DNA of 64,000 nucleotides from Fallopia convolvulus (GCA_964016875.1 OZ024726.1:29439503-29503502); one strand, 5' to 3'; counted from the stretch's first letter, positions 11,611 through 23,526 are shown. Notes: generated from the sequence alone by a model not told the origin. A program made the numbers and translations.

Positions 11611-12367
11611 TTTCTGATTCTGAATTCCCAGTTAACAGCATATCATCCACATAGACTAAAGAAACAGTAATGAAATCCCCATCCATCGTCACAAACAAGG
11701 AATAGTCTTGTCTTGACTGAGTAAATCCTAAATGTAAGAGGTGTTTTGTTAATTCAATATTCCATTGTCTACTTGCTTGCTTGAGTCCATAAAGGGATCT
11801 CTTAAGCAAACAAACTTGTCCATGTAAAGCCTTATCATATCCCAAAGGTGGTGACATATAAACCTCCTCATCTAAGAACCCATGCAAAAAAGCATTATTA
11901 ATGTCTAATTGATAGATAGGCCAAGAACGAGCAGATGCTAAGGCAAGAAGCACTCTCACTGTGGTATTTTTGGCTATAGGAGAAAAAGTGTGCTTAAAAT
12001 CTTTATCCTTGACCTGATTATAACCCTTAGCCACAAGACGAGCTTTCAATCTCTCTACTGTACCATCAGCTCTAAATTTGATTTTATATACCCACTTAGA
12101 ACCTATGGCTTTCTTTCCAGGAGGTAAATGTGTGAGATCCCAAGTATGATTGAACTCGAGAGCAACAAACTCTTTATTCATAGCTTCTATCCATTCTGGA
12201 TATTTAATAGCTTGTGCATAAGAAATTGGTTCCACTACTGACAAAACATTGCACAAAGAAGCAACATATTCTGAAGAAAAATGTCTCAACTCAGGTAAAA
12301 CCATATTGCAAAAGGTTTTGGAATAAGAATCAGATGGAACCTGTTTAGTTGGGAGATTGGCACACAC
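11582..12367 (-). pseudogene. pol: copia reverse transcriptase
   Basis: RT domain: WIEAMNKEFVALEFNHTWDL, GSKWVYKIKFRADG, KARLVAKGYNQ, QLDINNAFLHG, LKRSLYGLKQASRQW and the catalytic YVDDMLLTGN. It overlaps the RNase H frame by 29 bases and the upstream linker frame by 82, so single-base shifts lie at both junctions. Otherwise the domain is open. Confidence 0.88.
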
Positions 12368-13020
12368 ATAATCATCAAATCTTTAGGCCTATGAACTTCC
12401 CTTGTAGAACGAACACAAGGTGCAGAATCAAACTGATCATTAACAGCAGTAGTGTGAGGCACAAAATCCTGCTGGTCTTTACTCAAATCTGGAATAACAA
12501 GAGTTTGACTAGGAAGCTGATGTGCTGTAGAAGAAGATGATGCACCAGAATTTTTACAAGAACTAGAAGAACTATCTAAACTGTCAGGAACAACTGCAAC
12601 ATGATCCTTGGAAGAACTAAAAGAATTCTGAATGTCCTGAGAAATTCTGAACTGAGATGAACCAGTATGAATGGCTGTATCAAAAATATCTGGAGCTGGT
12701 GTGACAATAGGCAAATACGAAGGTGATGATATACAGGAAGAACCTAATTGTGTTTTATAAGGAAGATATGAATCCCTAAAGATGACATATCTTCCAATGA
12801 TCACCTTATGACTACTCAGATCATACAATCTATATGCTTTTTTACCCGGGGAATATCCTAAGAACACACACTCTCTAGCTGTAGCATCCAACTTCCCTCT
12901 CATTGCTTTGGACTTCAAGTCATAACATAAACAACCTACTACATGCAAATCATCATATGTAGGTGGATCCCCATAAAGAAGCTCATAAGGAGTTTTCCAT
13001 TTAAGGACTGAAGAAGGCAA
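12286..13020 (-). pseudogene. copia integrase C-terminal region and linker
   Basis: Begins KWKTPYELLYGDPPTYDDLHVVGC and continues with KLDATARECVFLGYSPGKKAYRLYD, the usual copia integrase C-terminal block. A long Ser-rich linker follows, up to RT. It is displaced from the integrase core (13022-13633) by a frameshift at about 13021. Confidence 0.8.
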
Positions 13021-13021
13021 T

Positions 13022-13633
13022 CTATTTATGACATGAGTGGCAACTAAGATACATTCCCCCCAATTTAATTGGTAAATTGGAATGTAATCTCATTGCTCGA
13101 GCCATCTCAACTAAATGCCTATGCTTCCTCTCCACTCTCCCATTCTGTTCTGGTACCCCTGGTGCGGACCTCTGATGAACAATTCCCTTTTCTAACAACA
13201 ACTCTCTTACATCTTTCTGCACAAACTCTGTCCCATTATCAGTCCTGAGAACTCTAACCACCCTTTTAAACTGTGTCTCCACATATGCTATAAAGCTTCT
13301 AATCATTTTGAATACTTGTTCCTTAGAAGCAAGCAAAAAAGTCCATGTGGCTCTTGTAAAATCATCTAGGACTGTAAGGAAATACTTTGCACCACAAAGT
13401 GATGGTGACCTATATGGTCCCCATAAATCCATATGAACCAAAGCAAATGGTTCGGAGGCTAAAGAAAAACTCCTATTGAAAGGAAGTTTATGATGTTTTG
13501 CTAATATGCATATATGACAATCCAGATGTTGTAAAGTTTTACAACTTGCAACAGACAAATGCTTCATTTTCTCTAAGGAAGCATGACCAAGTTTAGCATG
13601 CAAAATCTCACAAGAGTCATCAACAACATTCAC
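13022..13633 (-). pseudogene. copia integrase core
   Basis: GAG-pre-integrase zinc region (ILHAKLGHASLEKM, CHICILAKHHKLPF) followed by the catalytic core. The D-D-E triad is visible: Asp in HMDLWGPYRSP, Asp in RTDNGTEF and Glu in VPEQNGRVERKHRH. The core is therefore intact up to the frameshift near its end. Confidence 0.87.
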
Positions 13634-14088
13634 AAAATTGATGTATTATTAGATGGCATAAAAGAAACTTGTTGAAATTGAAACACACCAGAACCTATAG
13701 ACTGTTCTTCTAAACTGACTTCATCAACAAACCTGTAGAGACCACCTTCTTTCTTTCCTTGAGCTAGAATCCTCCTACTGGAAAGGTCCTGAAGAATACA
13801 ATGTTGAGGAAAGAATGTAAAAGCTAACCCCTCAGAAAGAAGCCTTGGTACTGATAATAAACTATGCTTGAATGTAGGAAGATACAAAACATCATGTATT
13901 ATAAGTGTTTCAATCAAAGAGACAGTTCCACAGTATTTAACTTGTTGAGTTGTACCATCAGGCAAACCAATAATCACAAGTTTATCAAGTGCATGTAATT
14001 CACTGAAAAGACTCTTGTCAAATGTAATATGATCAGTTGCTCTAGAATCCACGATCCACATATGACTATGTCCTCTTGTTCTAGTCAT
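13630..14088 (-). pseudogene. copia protease with altered active site
   Basis: Aspartic protease start (WIVDSRATDHIT). The triplet is Asp-Ser-Arg where copia proteases have Asp-Ser-Gly or Asp-Ser-Ala. A Gly-to-Arg change beside the catalytic Asp is expected to abolish activity. The rest (IHDVLYLPTFKHSLLSV) is normal. Confidence 0.78.
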
Positions 14089-14219
14089 ATTAAGAAAAAT
14101 CTTGTGATTACCTGCAAAATTTATTCATGCATTCTGGCCTGAACTGGTACCCTCACCATGTGCTTTCCCTTTCATCATTTTCAAAATTTCTCCAAACACT
14201 ACATTAACCAGCGCCTGAT

Positions 14220-15340
14220 CTACAACCTGACTCCTGTATCCCTATCTAAGGGACTTTCCATCACATTGCCTTGATCTATGCCTTGCACATTTGTTGCTAG
14301 CTTTCCTTTGTCCTTAGACCCCTTATACCAGTCCGAATATCCTATGATTTTGAAGCAAGTTTCCTTAACATGACCCTTTTCATTACAATGGTCACACTTC
14401 TTCTCATACTTGGCCCTTTTAAAATCTTTCTTACCATATCCACTGGGATAACTCATCACAGAACTAGATGAACCTCCTTTCTTAGAATCCCCAGACTTTC
14501 CACCATCAAGGTGTTCAGACATCCTGTTGGCATTTAGCATACTATGCACTGTATTACTTCCAAAAGTGACCCCTTTCTGCCTTTCAATCCTTGTAATTGT
14601 TTTGAAAGACACATTAACAGACGACAAAGGATCCGTAGACAAGATGTTACATCTGACATTCTCATAAGCATCATCTAGGCCCATCAAGAACTGCATGAGC
14701 TTGGTTACTTCATCTTTTTCAAGCACCCGTTTCATTAGTGTACAAATACACTTGTCCATAGCCCCACATTCACAAATAGGAATTCCCTCTAGAGCCTGTA
14801 ATTCATCCCACAGCTTTTTAAGTTTGTTGTAGTATCCAACTACTGTCAAGTTCTCCTGCCTGACGCTGCTAAGCTCTCTTTGGAGTTGGTAGATGAGAGG
14901 TGCATTAGATTCAGCATATCGTTCAGAGATTTCAAGCCACAATTCTCTGGTCGATCGAACAAACAGGAAATTCTCCGAAACTTCAATAGTCATAGAGTTT
15001 ATCAACCAACACATCACCATATAGTCACACCGTATCCATCGTTGATAATCCTCGCTGTCCTCATCAGGTTTCAAACAAGATCCATTGATAAAACCTAATT
15101 TCAGCTTAGCTCCTAACGCTAGTTTCACACTACGACTCCAATTCTGAAAATTAAGTCCATTAAAGAGCGTAGCTACTACCTACATACTTGGATGGTCAGA
15201 ATTTGACAGGAAAAGAGGATCTGAATAGTTTCCCTAATTTCCGCCATTGTTATCCCTCCGTTACCAGTAAGACCAAAGTTGTCTGCTACGGAAGGGCTTC
15301 TCCTCACAAACGGCGAATTATCATTGGTAATTTCAACCAT
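14220..15340 (-). pseudogene. gag: copia gag, broken near its N-terminus
   Basis: Capsid protein. The likely ATG is at 15340. A frameshift in the first ~50 codons and a TAG at 15180-15182 separate the start and the conserved SDHPSM block from the main frame. The main frame begins at LALGAKLKLGFINGS and runs to 14220. It contains the UBN2-type gag region (VCWLINSM-like, LRELSSVRQENLTVVGYYNKLKKLWDEL) and a CCHC zinc knuckle, CDHCNEKGHVKETC. Confidence 0.8.
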
Positions 15341-15473
15341 GAATGACAATCAAGCTTCGAAACCAGTCTTGAAGAAGAAACCTAACTCGATCAAGAAAAC
15401 GGAGAATTTACAACGACCGCTAGCTCGACTCACTGGATCGCTCAAGAATTGAGAATAATTCCTCAATCTTCTC

Positions 15474-15485
15474 GCTCTGATACCA
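15474..15485 (-). promoter_or_regulatory. primer-binding site of the copia element
   Basis: TGGTATCAGAGC on the minus strand, complementary to the 3' end of plant initiator tRNA-Met, with no gap to the LTR. Confidence 0.88.
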
Positions 15486-15753
15486 TATAAACACTTGAGA
15501 TTCAGAATATCAAATAATCTCAAGTGAGAAGATGAAACGAGATTATCATTCACACAATCGCCATAGGCAGAAACAAGCTCTGTATCTAGAGCATTCACTC
15601 GTAAGAAAGAAGCTACAGGATAACAACCCTTTTATATCACGCTAACTAACTCTATTAACATGCGCATCTTACTAAGCTAACATGCGCTACTTCTAGCATA
15701 TACTTATTCACTCATTAAAACTATATGCTATAGTTCATATCCGATAGTTCATA
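15486..15753 (-). repeat. 5' LTR of the copia element, with TATA box
   Basis: 268 bp, same termini as the 3' LTR. TATAAAAG lies at 15636-15629 (minus) and would start the element's transcript. The TSD CTATT follows at 15754-15758. Confidence 0.9.
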
Positions 15754-15791
15754 CTATTTACCTTTTTACCCTTAATTTTTTTTAGTATTTG

Positions 15792-16207
15792 GCTGTGTTT
15801 GTCAAACTTAATAAACTAGTTAATAAACCTGAACTAGTTTAAAAAAATTCATAAACTACGTTTGTCTTGCATAAATAAACTAGTAATTGGTTAATAAACT
15901 AGTTTAAATCATAAGCTAAAAAATTAGCTTATCACCTAGTTTATGCTAGTTTATTTGGATAAATAAAAAAAATAAAGAAATTTCTACCTAAAAAGATGAG
16001 AAAGGAAGTAGTGGAGAGGAGAGAGAAGGTAGTGGGGGAGAAATTTTTTTAAAATCAACAGTAAGTTACAAACAAAAATAACTAGATTATGTTAACAAAC
16101 ACAGTTTATTATTTCAATTAATTTTTTATCCAAATTCTTAACTAGTTTTTTCACTTAAACTAATTGATTAACTTTAACTAGTTTTTAAATCAAATGACAA
16201 ACACAGC
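15792..16207. mobile_element. MITE-like element, about 416 bp
   Basis: Perfect 13-bp terminal inverted repeats GCTGTGTTTGTCA (15792-15804) and TGACAAACACAGC (16195-16207). The interior is AT-rich with repeated AAACTAGTT motifs and no ORF. The size and ends fit a non-autonomous DNA transposon. No clear target duplication was found, so the superfamily is open. Confidence 0.55.
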
Positions 16208-17593
16208 TTTTGTCATACTGTAATAATATTTCTTATATTGCTTATAATAATATTACTAATCCATACCTCTATATTAGCTATATTTGGAAAACATAGATAA
16301 TTCTTTTCCTCTAATAAAAGATTACTCAAATAATTAAAAAAAAACTTTATCATTTTATATACTTTATTTTTTTATTTATAGTGATTGTAATTTTATACCA
16401 AAATATGTAATATGAATTACTCTCATGTTTTTTATTCATTTTTATTTTTAAAAATCATCATCTTGCACAATTAAAAGTGAATTTAAAATTTTAGTTTGTT
16501 AAACGAGATCCTTATAATACATATGCTTGCATGATTAAAAGTAAGTTTAAATTTTTAATTTATTAAACGAGATCCTTATAATATCAATTTCGAAGGTTCT
16601 CTAAGATCATGAATGTTTCAAAAATTTGACATTTATCTAAACATGTTGTTAATATGATGTCCTTTTTATTAAGATGTCAACTTCACATTTAAATATGTCA
16701 ACCATATGGTCCATATCTATTAAAATATTATGATTGGTTAATACAATTAAGAATATTTTAATTTGTTGAGCCCCACATATATAATACATTAATTTATAAA
16801 TCCTATATTTTTATTCATCTTTTTCATAATTATTTTAAATATTAAGTTTTGCATATTAATTTAATTCATAATCTCAATAAAATAATTATTCTTTTAAATG
16901 ATAAAGATATAACAACTTTTATAGTTTTGTTATTTTAAATATTTGTGCAAAATATTCTATATTAAGTATTTATATAATTATTTGTCATGAATGGTTGATA
17001 TATTTCAAAAAAATTTATTATTAATATTTTGTTTAAGCAAAACTTGTACTAGGTACGGGAATACATAATAATTTTTATTATAAAGTTTATGTGAAGTTGA
17101 TGTACCAGCTTCTACCCAAAGCAAAATATTACTATCTCTGTTCAATTCTACTTGTCATTTAGCCTTGATTTTGTGTTTAATAAAACTTATCATTTTAGAT
17201 ATTTTTTCATTTATTTTCAAATATATTCTTTCATTTATTACTCATATCTCGCCCCTGGCCCCGACGTTTTCATTTCTCACATGCGCAAACTTTCTAACAC
17301 GAGGTGATTCCTTTTTGTAATTCTTTAAAGTGTCAACTTTAAATAAATTTTACGCTTGAGTTTTATTTTAAAAAGAGATACAAGGGTTCGTACGGTAGAA
17401 CTTAAATTGTACTTAAGAAAGCTTATTAAAGTTTATGCAAATAAATAAGCTATTGTATAAGTGTTTAGTGTGCGCAATTAATGAAAGCTTATCGAAACAT
17501 AACGAAGTTGAAGGTAGTTAAAATTTTATCCAAAATTTAAGCTACATCCCCAACCTTATATGAGCTTATGAAAAACTTTTCCATATATTACCC
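16208..17593. other. AT-rich spacer with a local tandem duplication
   Basis: No gene. A unit of about 64 bp containing AAACGAGATCCTTATAAT is present twice, at about 16462-16525 and 16526-16588. A short stretch near 17135-17170 resembles the conserved end of Stowaway-like MITEs, but no partner end was found. Confidence 0.4.
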
Positions 17594-17664
17594 TTAAATT
17601 ATCGATAGAGCAAATAGACATACAGAAAGAAAATGTATGTCTATTTGCTCTATCGATGATTTAA
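17594..17664. repeat. long near-perfect hairpin
   Basis: Arms 17601-17623 and 17635-17657 are perfectly complementary over 23 bp (start ATCGATAGAGCAAATAGACA), with an 11-base loop. With one mismatch the stem extends to 30 bp (17594-17623 with 17635-17664). Confidence 0.75.
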
Positions 17665-18228
17665 TAATATATTCTTTGAAAATTTTGCAAATAATACAAT
17701 TTGGAAAGTACATCATTGTTTTTGAAGTCTCACTATTTGCCTAGAGGATTAAAGGGCCTATTAACGCTCACCTGATGTACTCCAAGTCGCCAACACTTTC
17801 CTTAACTATTCATTAATCTTATTATCAAAAATAAATAAAAACTACAGTATCATTTGAAGGTTCTTAAGTCAACTGACTATTGCATATGAAGATTCGATCA
17901 CTGGTAAATAAAATCTTAAGCCATTAGGTGTAGACACTTTCTAGAGATAGAATCTTGTATTTCTTCCATCGATCTATTTGAAAATTGAAATGGATGGTGC
18001 TGTTACTTTGTCAAATGCTCGGCTGGAAGAGTAAGGCCCCGTTCGGATGGTGACGTCTTCGAGCGGGAGTGGGAGAGGGACGCAGCGTCCCATAGTGCCC
18101 GTGGTGTTCGGCTGTAGCGGACTCAAGTAGCGGAAGCGGAGGAAGCTAGCGGACTTGGTTATGATTATCCATCTTTAGTTTGTAATGAAATATCAAACGG
18201 ACTTGTGTAGAAGGTAATTTGAATGTGG

Positions 18229-19145
18229 TGGTCATAACTTGGGCTACAAAATTCATATCAAGTCCGTTAAGTACTCGTTGGAAATATAATGAAAAGTTCT
18301 GCAACTTTGTAGTTTACATCAAATTCAGAATCCAACAGAAAAGGGCCGAAAAATGGGTTTTACTGAGAGCTATTCAAGTCTTACGGGAATCCTATCTTCA
18401 GTTTAAATTTCTATCTTTATTTATTTTATTTATGGACGTTTTTATGCTAGAATAATTGGAGAATTTCAGCCATAGGCTTTGTTAGTTGGTTGATTATTCT
18501 CTCTCCTGTGTTTTTATTATCTTTTAGATATTTTGAGTTTGTTAGGATATTTTCTTAAATAAATAAATCAGCCATGATTTATTTTATTTAAGGGAATCTA
18601 GTTTATTATAGGTCTAGATATTTTATTATATCTTTGGAAGCAAGACATGGGTTACTTGCTCTCCAAGGATCAGCTTTGTATCTCTATTTATACTTTGCAA
18701 TTTCATTAATGAAAAATCAGCTTGAGAGAGATTAAACCCAAATTGCTTTAATCTATCTCTTGGGCTCCAAAAATAACGACTTGTGTGTGTGCACCATTGA
18801 TTTTGAGATCATCATCATTCGTCCAGCATAATTCCGACTTCTCTCTCTTGTTGTTTGATTGATTTGGTTAATATTAGATTGTTCTAGAATTGATTGTTAA
18901 AGATCATTCTAGTTAATCAATTGGATTTAGTGATCGAGCCAATCCAATTGAACTATCGAAAGTTGATCCTTTCAATTATCCAACTCGTTCTTCAATCAAT
19001 CAGTTTCGTTCTTTGTGTTACTTGTTCCGCAAGGCATTAACTTTGTTAGCAAATTCAGGTTGAATCAAGGATTACGAGGCAAGATCAGGATCGTGTGGGT
19101 CATATACGAGGTTTCTAAGGAGAATTTCGAGGCAATCACGTATCA
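18229..19145 (+). repeat. old LTR, same family as the LTRs at 31833 and 33584
   Basis: Shares long blocks with those LTRs: GTCATAACTTGGGCT, AAGTCCGTTAAGTACTCGTTGG, the TTGGGCTCC/TTGGGCCAT region and the end ...GTATCA at 19145. It is clearly more diverged. Homology starts at about 18229. The first ~230 bp of the LTR are absent or replaced by GC-richer sequence (about 18030-18170) resembling the end of a DNA transposon. Solo or truncated LTR. Confidence 0.7.
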
Positions 19146-21400
19146 GTGGCCAATTCGTGTGTAGTTGTGGTTCATTAAAACTCCTATTTTGGAAATGTTT
19201 AATTAGATTCTTATTATTTTAAATCTTTTTTATTTTTATAGGGTTTACATTTTTTCATTTAGGGTGATAGTTTTCAACGGTTTAAACTTAGGAGGACCAA
19301 ACTAATTAATATAGGCATATGAATAAGACAGATACGTAGCTTAAAACAATTCACATGAAATATATATGTATCTCTAGTCGCTAGCAGCCAAAAATTATCA
19401 TATAACATGACACGTACGTTATGCATACTACTGATAAGTTTCACAAGTAACATTGCCTACCTACTTAGATATATTGTTCTTACCTTAAAAATTAATTACA
19501 TATTTTTTGTGGTCGAAAAATTAACTACATATTTAGTATTTACCGTGAATTGATTATACGTTGAACGTCCCATAGAGAGAATAGAAAGTTGAAAAAAAAT
19601 TATATTGTTATTTGTTACGTGTTTTCTTCACCAAAAAGAAGATAGAAATATACTCATTGAGTTGGAATAATATAAAGATGAGTATTAAGAGAAGGAAAGC
19701 TGGACTGATTTTTCTTTGTGAAGGGCGTTGCTCGTAGAAATCGAAACGGAAATCTCATAATATTACAATTAGTGTTAGTCTCGTACCATATACGGATTAT
19801 AATAGAGATGAATATAATAACTTTTGATCTTTATAAAATTATATATTGTATGATTATAACAGGGATACATACAACAAGTTATAATACACGTAAAGTAATA
19901 GTCAAAAATCAAAGTGTTTATAAAAAAATTAGAAGACAAAATACGTATATATAACACAATGTAATCTAAAGTAATTGTCAAAATCAAAGTGTTTAAAAAA
20001 TACTTATTCAAATTGGAGTAGTGCTTCTAAATTTCTAATTATTATATACTCGATATAAAAAATACTTAATCAGTATGTGTTTCATAATATCTATTTATTT
20101 TGTAAATATATTACCTAAAATTAGAAAAATAATTTGAATATATGCATTTAGTGCAATTTCATGTCAATATTCTCTCAAATTTTAAATTGTGGAAAAAAAA
20201 ACTACATAAATATTTTCTTGTAGATAACTTCAAAATAACAATTTGTATGAGATGGTTAGGAAAATAATTTTTTTGATACAATTTATTAAAAAATAGTGTT
20301 TGTTAGATAAATTTAAAAAATAATTTGTGTTAGACCAATTAGAATACTAAGATATTTTTAATCAAGCGTTCATTAAAAAAAGGTTTTTAGATATATTCAA
20401 AATAACTATTTATATAGAAATTTTAAAATAGTAAAATATTTTTGAATCAAATTTTCAATTAAAAAAAAGTTGTAGTGATCAGTGGTGGAAGTGAGAAAGT
20501 AGGTAGGATTTATTGACAAAATTATCAAAATAATAAATTTAACCTTTTTTTCTATGGTGACAAGGGGCACAAATTTTTCTATATACTTAGTTTCTATTTT
20601 ATAATTGTACTAGGTAGACCGAAGTGTTAACCGCTTGATTGGCATTGATTAAACAGAGTTAAATGAAATGTACGTCCAAGTAATTTTTGAATAGAGTAAG
20701 GAGTAAAACTTAAGTACTTAACTGGTAAAAGGCGATGACGTTTCGATAGACTGGTCCAATTGGAAGAAAAGGCGACCCTGAGGACGACGTCGTATAATTC
20801 CGATTCTGCACGGCTTCTCTAATGGCCACTCTCGCTAATGCCAAATCATTTTCTATTCTCTCCAAGCTCCTATTCTTCCTCTTTTTTTCGTTTTTCTATT
20901 TTCAAAAATAAATATAAAAATACCGTGAGGAAAAAGAATAATAATGAAGCGATCTTAAATTAGATGTAAGAGCAAAACCCCAAGTTCATTATAACTTTTT
21001 AAATTGCAATTTTTTTTAATAAAATTCAGTAAAGAATATTGTGTTTATTTTTTACCATATAAAATATTCTATAATACTTATTTAATGATTAATTATACAT
21101 TATCTTACTTATGAAAATAAAAATATTCTAAAAATCTTAACCTAAATTATTTATTATTTCACATATAGAGTAATAAAACATTATAGAATCCTAACCTAAT
21201 AAATGATAAATTATTTATTCTTTGACTAATAAGAAAACAAAATATTCTAGAATCTTAAACCAATAAATGATAAATTATTTATTATTTGACTTATAAGGAA
21301 ATAAAAATATTCTATTATCTTAATTTAATACATGATAAATTTCTTATTATTTGATTAAGAATGAAAATACATACGTGAATTTTCGGCAAATTTTTCGCGT
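19146..21400. other. AT-rich intronic or intergenic spacer
   Basis: No convincing gene or repeat. Short ORFs on both strands are AT-composition noise. A GC-richer patch near 20730-20830 is followed by a 29-codon ORF (see rejected items). Confidence 0.4.
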
Positions 21401-22145
21401 ATTTTTCGAAAAAAATGGACACAAGGGACGCACATGAGATATGTATTACAACTAGCTTTTTGTACATCAAAATATTTTTTGGACATAACAAATGACCGAT
21501 TGAGCAACCAAATTGTGTACATAAATATATGTTTGTGTATCAAAACTAGTCGTATGTACATCAAAACTAAGTGTCCTATGTGCAGGGAACTATAAGTACA
21601 TCAAAACAACTAAAAAAGGTGTCTTATTTGTGTGCACATGAAAACTAAATGAATATGCATCGAAACTAGTCGTATGAGCATAACTTATCATATATGTGCA
21701 TCGAAATTAACCTTATTTACACCAAAAATATCTTAAAAGTGTACCTTATTTATGCACATAATGATGGTAAAAAAAAATTTAAAATCAAAATTGATGCATA
21801 ATGTGCATAAAAAATCGATGCACAAAAATAATTTTGATGCCAAAATGAGTTAGTTTTGATACGCATGCAAGGCAAAATCGATGCAAAAAGAGTGTCATAT
21901 TTATGTATGTGCATCAAAACAATAAGAAAGTACATCTTATTTTGCTTGTAAATCAAAACTAACAATATGTGCATAAAAAACTATTTAACTGTATTATTTG
22001 TACACATAAATAAGGTTAAAAATAAAAAAAGAATAAAAAAAAGTTTGAAATCGGTGCATCAAAAAACAAACAACTAGTTTTGAATTTTGATATACATAGA
22101 GTTAGTATTGATGCATCCAGAGCGAAACAAATGCACATATTGCGG
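21400..22145. repeat. degenerate repeat field around the motif GCATCAAAACTA
   Basis: Irregularly spaced copies of TGCATCAAAACTA or TACATCAAAACTA, often followed by GTCGTATG or CTTATTTGTG. The spacing varies from about 20 to 80 bases. It is too irregular for a satellite and probably an old decayed minisatellite. No gene. Confidence 0.5.
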
Positions 22146-22757
22146 GCGTACCTAGAGATGGATATTTTGAAGAAAAAAATACGTTTATATCGTGGGACAT
22201 CCAATTTTAAGAGAACGGGGGAGATTCAATCGTATTTTACACATAAGCGTCCATTCTTATTTGATATTTCTATATTCAAAATTGTCCTATCAAAAAGCAA
22301 GAGCAACTTTTAGATGTAAAATTATTTATGAAATGGACAAGTTTATATTAAGAATTAAAAAAGAAAAATTATTATGTTAGTACGAAAATGAAAGTCTGAC
22401 GAATCAAATTAAGGTTCCACGCCGTTCCCGAAAAGCTAATTTTAGATTGGATCAAGTTAAAAAATAATTAGATGGAATTTAACACGCATGAAACATGAAT
22501 CCATAACTTCTAAGTTAGGCGTGATTATTTAAAGTAGGATGTTTAATTGGATTTAGGGTCGCAAATCGAACATGCAAGTTTAGATTTTCAATGATCGACA
22601 TGTGATGGAGTAGTTATTATGACAATTCTATTAGTTAGGGCAGTATCCAGACCTTCTGAAACTAGAAATCTAGGATTACATAGGAGTATTTACATGCATG
22701 CCACAAAGTTTAATTTAATGTTATAATAACTCCAAGATCGATCGAACAAAAAGAAAA
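22146..22757. other. AT-rich spacer
   Basis: Nothing recognisable. It lies just downstream of the candidate GT47 exon 1 on the minus strand. Confidence 0.4.
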
Positions 22758-22961
22758 TCAGAAATGATCGAGTACCGGTATGGAAATTTCAATTTTGATG
22801 CCTCCGGGAGCGGGTGCAGGTGGCGGGGACGCATCCGAAGACGAGTGGCTGCGGAGGAGGGTGAGGCGGTCGCCGTCGAAGAAGGAAATGGAGATCAAGA
22901 AACTCAAAATTAGGATTCCCGTGAGGAGCGTGGACTTGTACGTAACAGGGATCGTCGCCAT
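22758..22961 (-). CDS. candidate first exon of the GT47 gene: signal anchor and stem
   Basis: ATG at 22961 opens MATIPVTYKSTLLTG followed by a hydrophobic segment (LLTGILILSFLISISFF, about residues 12-28). A polar, Ser- and Pro-rich stretch (SDASPPPAPAPGG) follows. This is the layout of a type II Golgi membrane anchor plus stem, exactly what the exons at 8993-10094 lack, and it is on the same strand. A possible donor (CCG|GTACTC) lies near 22777, so the real exon is probably shorter than the ORF. The segment that normally links anchor and catalytic domain was not found between the two parts. Assignment to the GT47 gene is inference. Confidence 0.45.
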   Translation of the reverse strand: MATIPVTYKSTLLTGILILSFLISISFFDGDRLTLLRSHSSSDASPPPAPAPGGIKIEISIPVLDHF

Positions 22962-23109
22962 ATATATATAATAAGGGCTTGAGTATTGATTATTGATTAG
23001 AGAGATTGGGATTTAATGTTGCTCTTCAACGACTTCTTGAGTTTTAGAGCTTAAGTTGGGGCAGGGCTAGAGCCTAGAGGAATGAAAGAGACGTATGAGA
23101 AAAATAGAG

Positions 23110-23118
23110 AATATATAT
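23110..23118 (-). promoter_or_regulatory. possible TATA box upstream of the candidate GT47 exon 1
   Basis: CATATATAT on the minus strand, about 150 bases before the ATG, followed by a pyrimidine-rich stretch that would serve as 5' UTR. Confidence 0.35.
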
Positions 23119-23526
23119 GAGGATCGGAGCACCACACAAATGACACAATGTTGCTATTATTATTGCTATTTATTGAATTTTCAATGACTACTACGCTTGC
23201 ACAAGGGACAATAAGGCCGGTCGGAGTACCCACCGGGAACGAACCGCCGTCGGAGTGCGAAATGGCAAAGAGGAAATATTTATAGACTCTGCGATTCAAA
23301 CAAATCAAAGATTCAAATCTCGCGCTCATTTAATGGAAAAGATAAGCAGGATTGAATTTTATTTGAATAAGTAATACATTAATACGTGAATCATTCAAAA
23401 AACGAACAAGGGGGTGCTTGTGCTATTTTGGAAATAAATAAATGTGTATTTATTATAAATGTGTATTTACATGAAAACAAATTCTATGTTTTTCCAAAAG
23501 GTCCTGCTCATAAAATTAAAAAATAC

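Larger units (their letters stand above)
10418..15753 (-). mobile_element. complete Ty1/copia LTR retrotransposon inserted in the GT47 intron
   Basis: 5,336 bp on the minus strand, with two 268-bp LTRs (10418-10685 and 15486-15753) and a 5-bp TSD, CTATT, at 10413-10417 and 15754-15758. The primer-binding site TGGTATCAGAGC (15485-15474, minus) directly abuts the 5' LTR, and a G-rich polypurine tract abuts the 3' LTR. Gag, protease, integrase, RT and RNase H follow in copia order. The LTRs differ at six positions of 268 by eye (about 2.2%), so it is fairly young. It is nevertheless disabled by frameshifts and stops in gag, integrase and RNase H. Confidence 0.93.

Noticed and set aside
17135..17400. 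Stowaway-like start (CTCTGTTCAATTCTACTTGTC)
   Set aside because: No complementary end or TA duplication nearby.
20822..20911. 29-codon ORF starting MATLANAKSF with a hydrophobic tail, after GC-richer UTR-like DNA
   Set aside because: Too short, no following exon and no family match. Could be a first-exon relic, but nothing supports it further.
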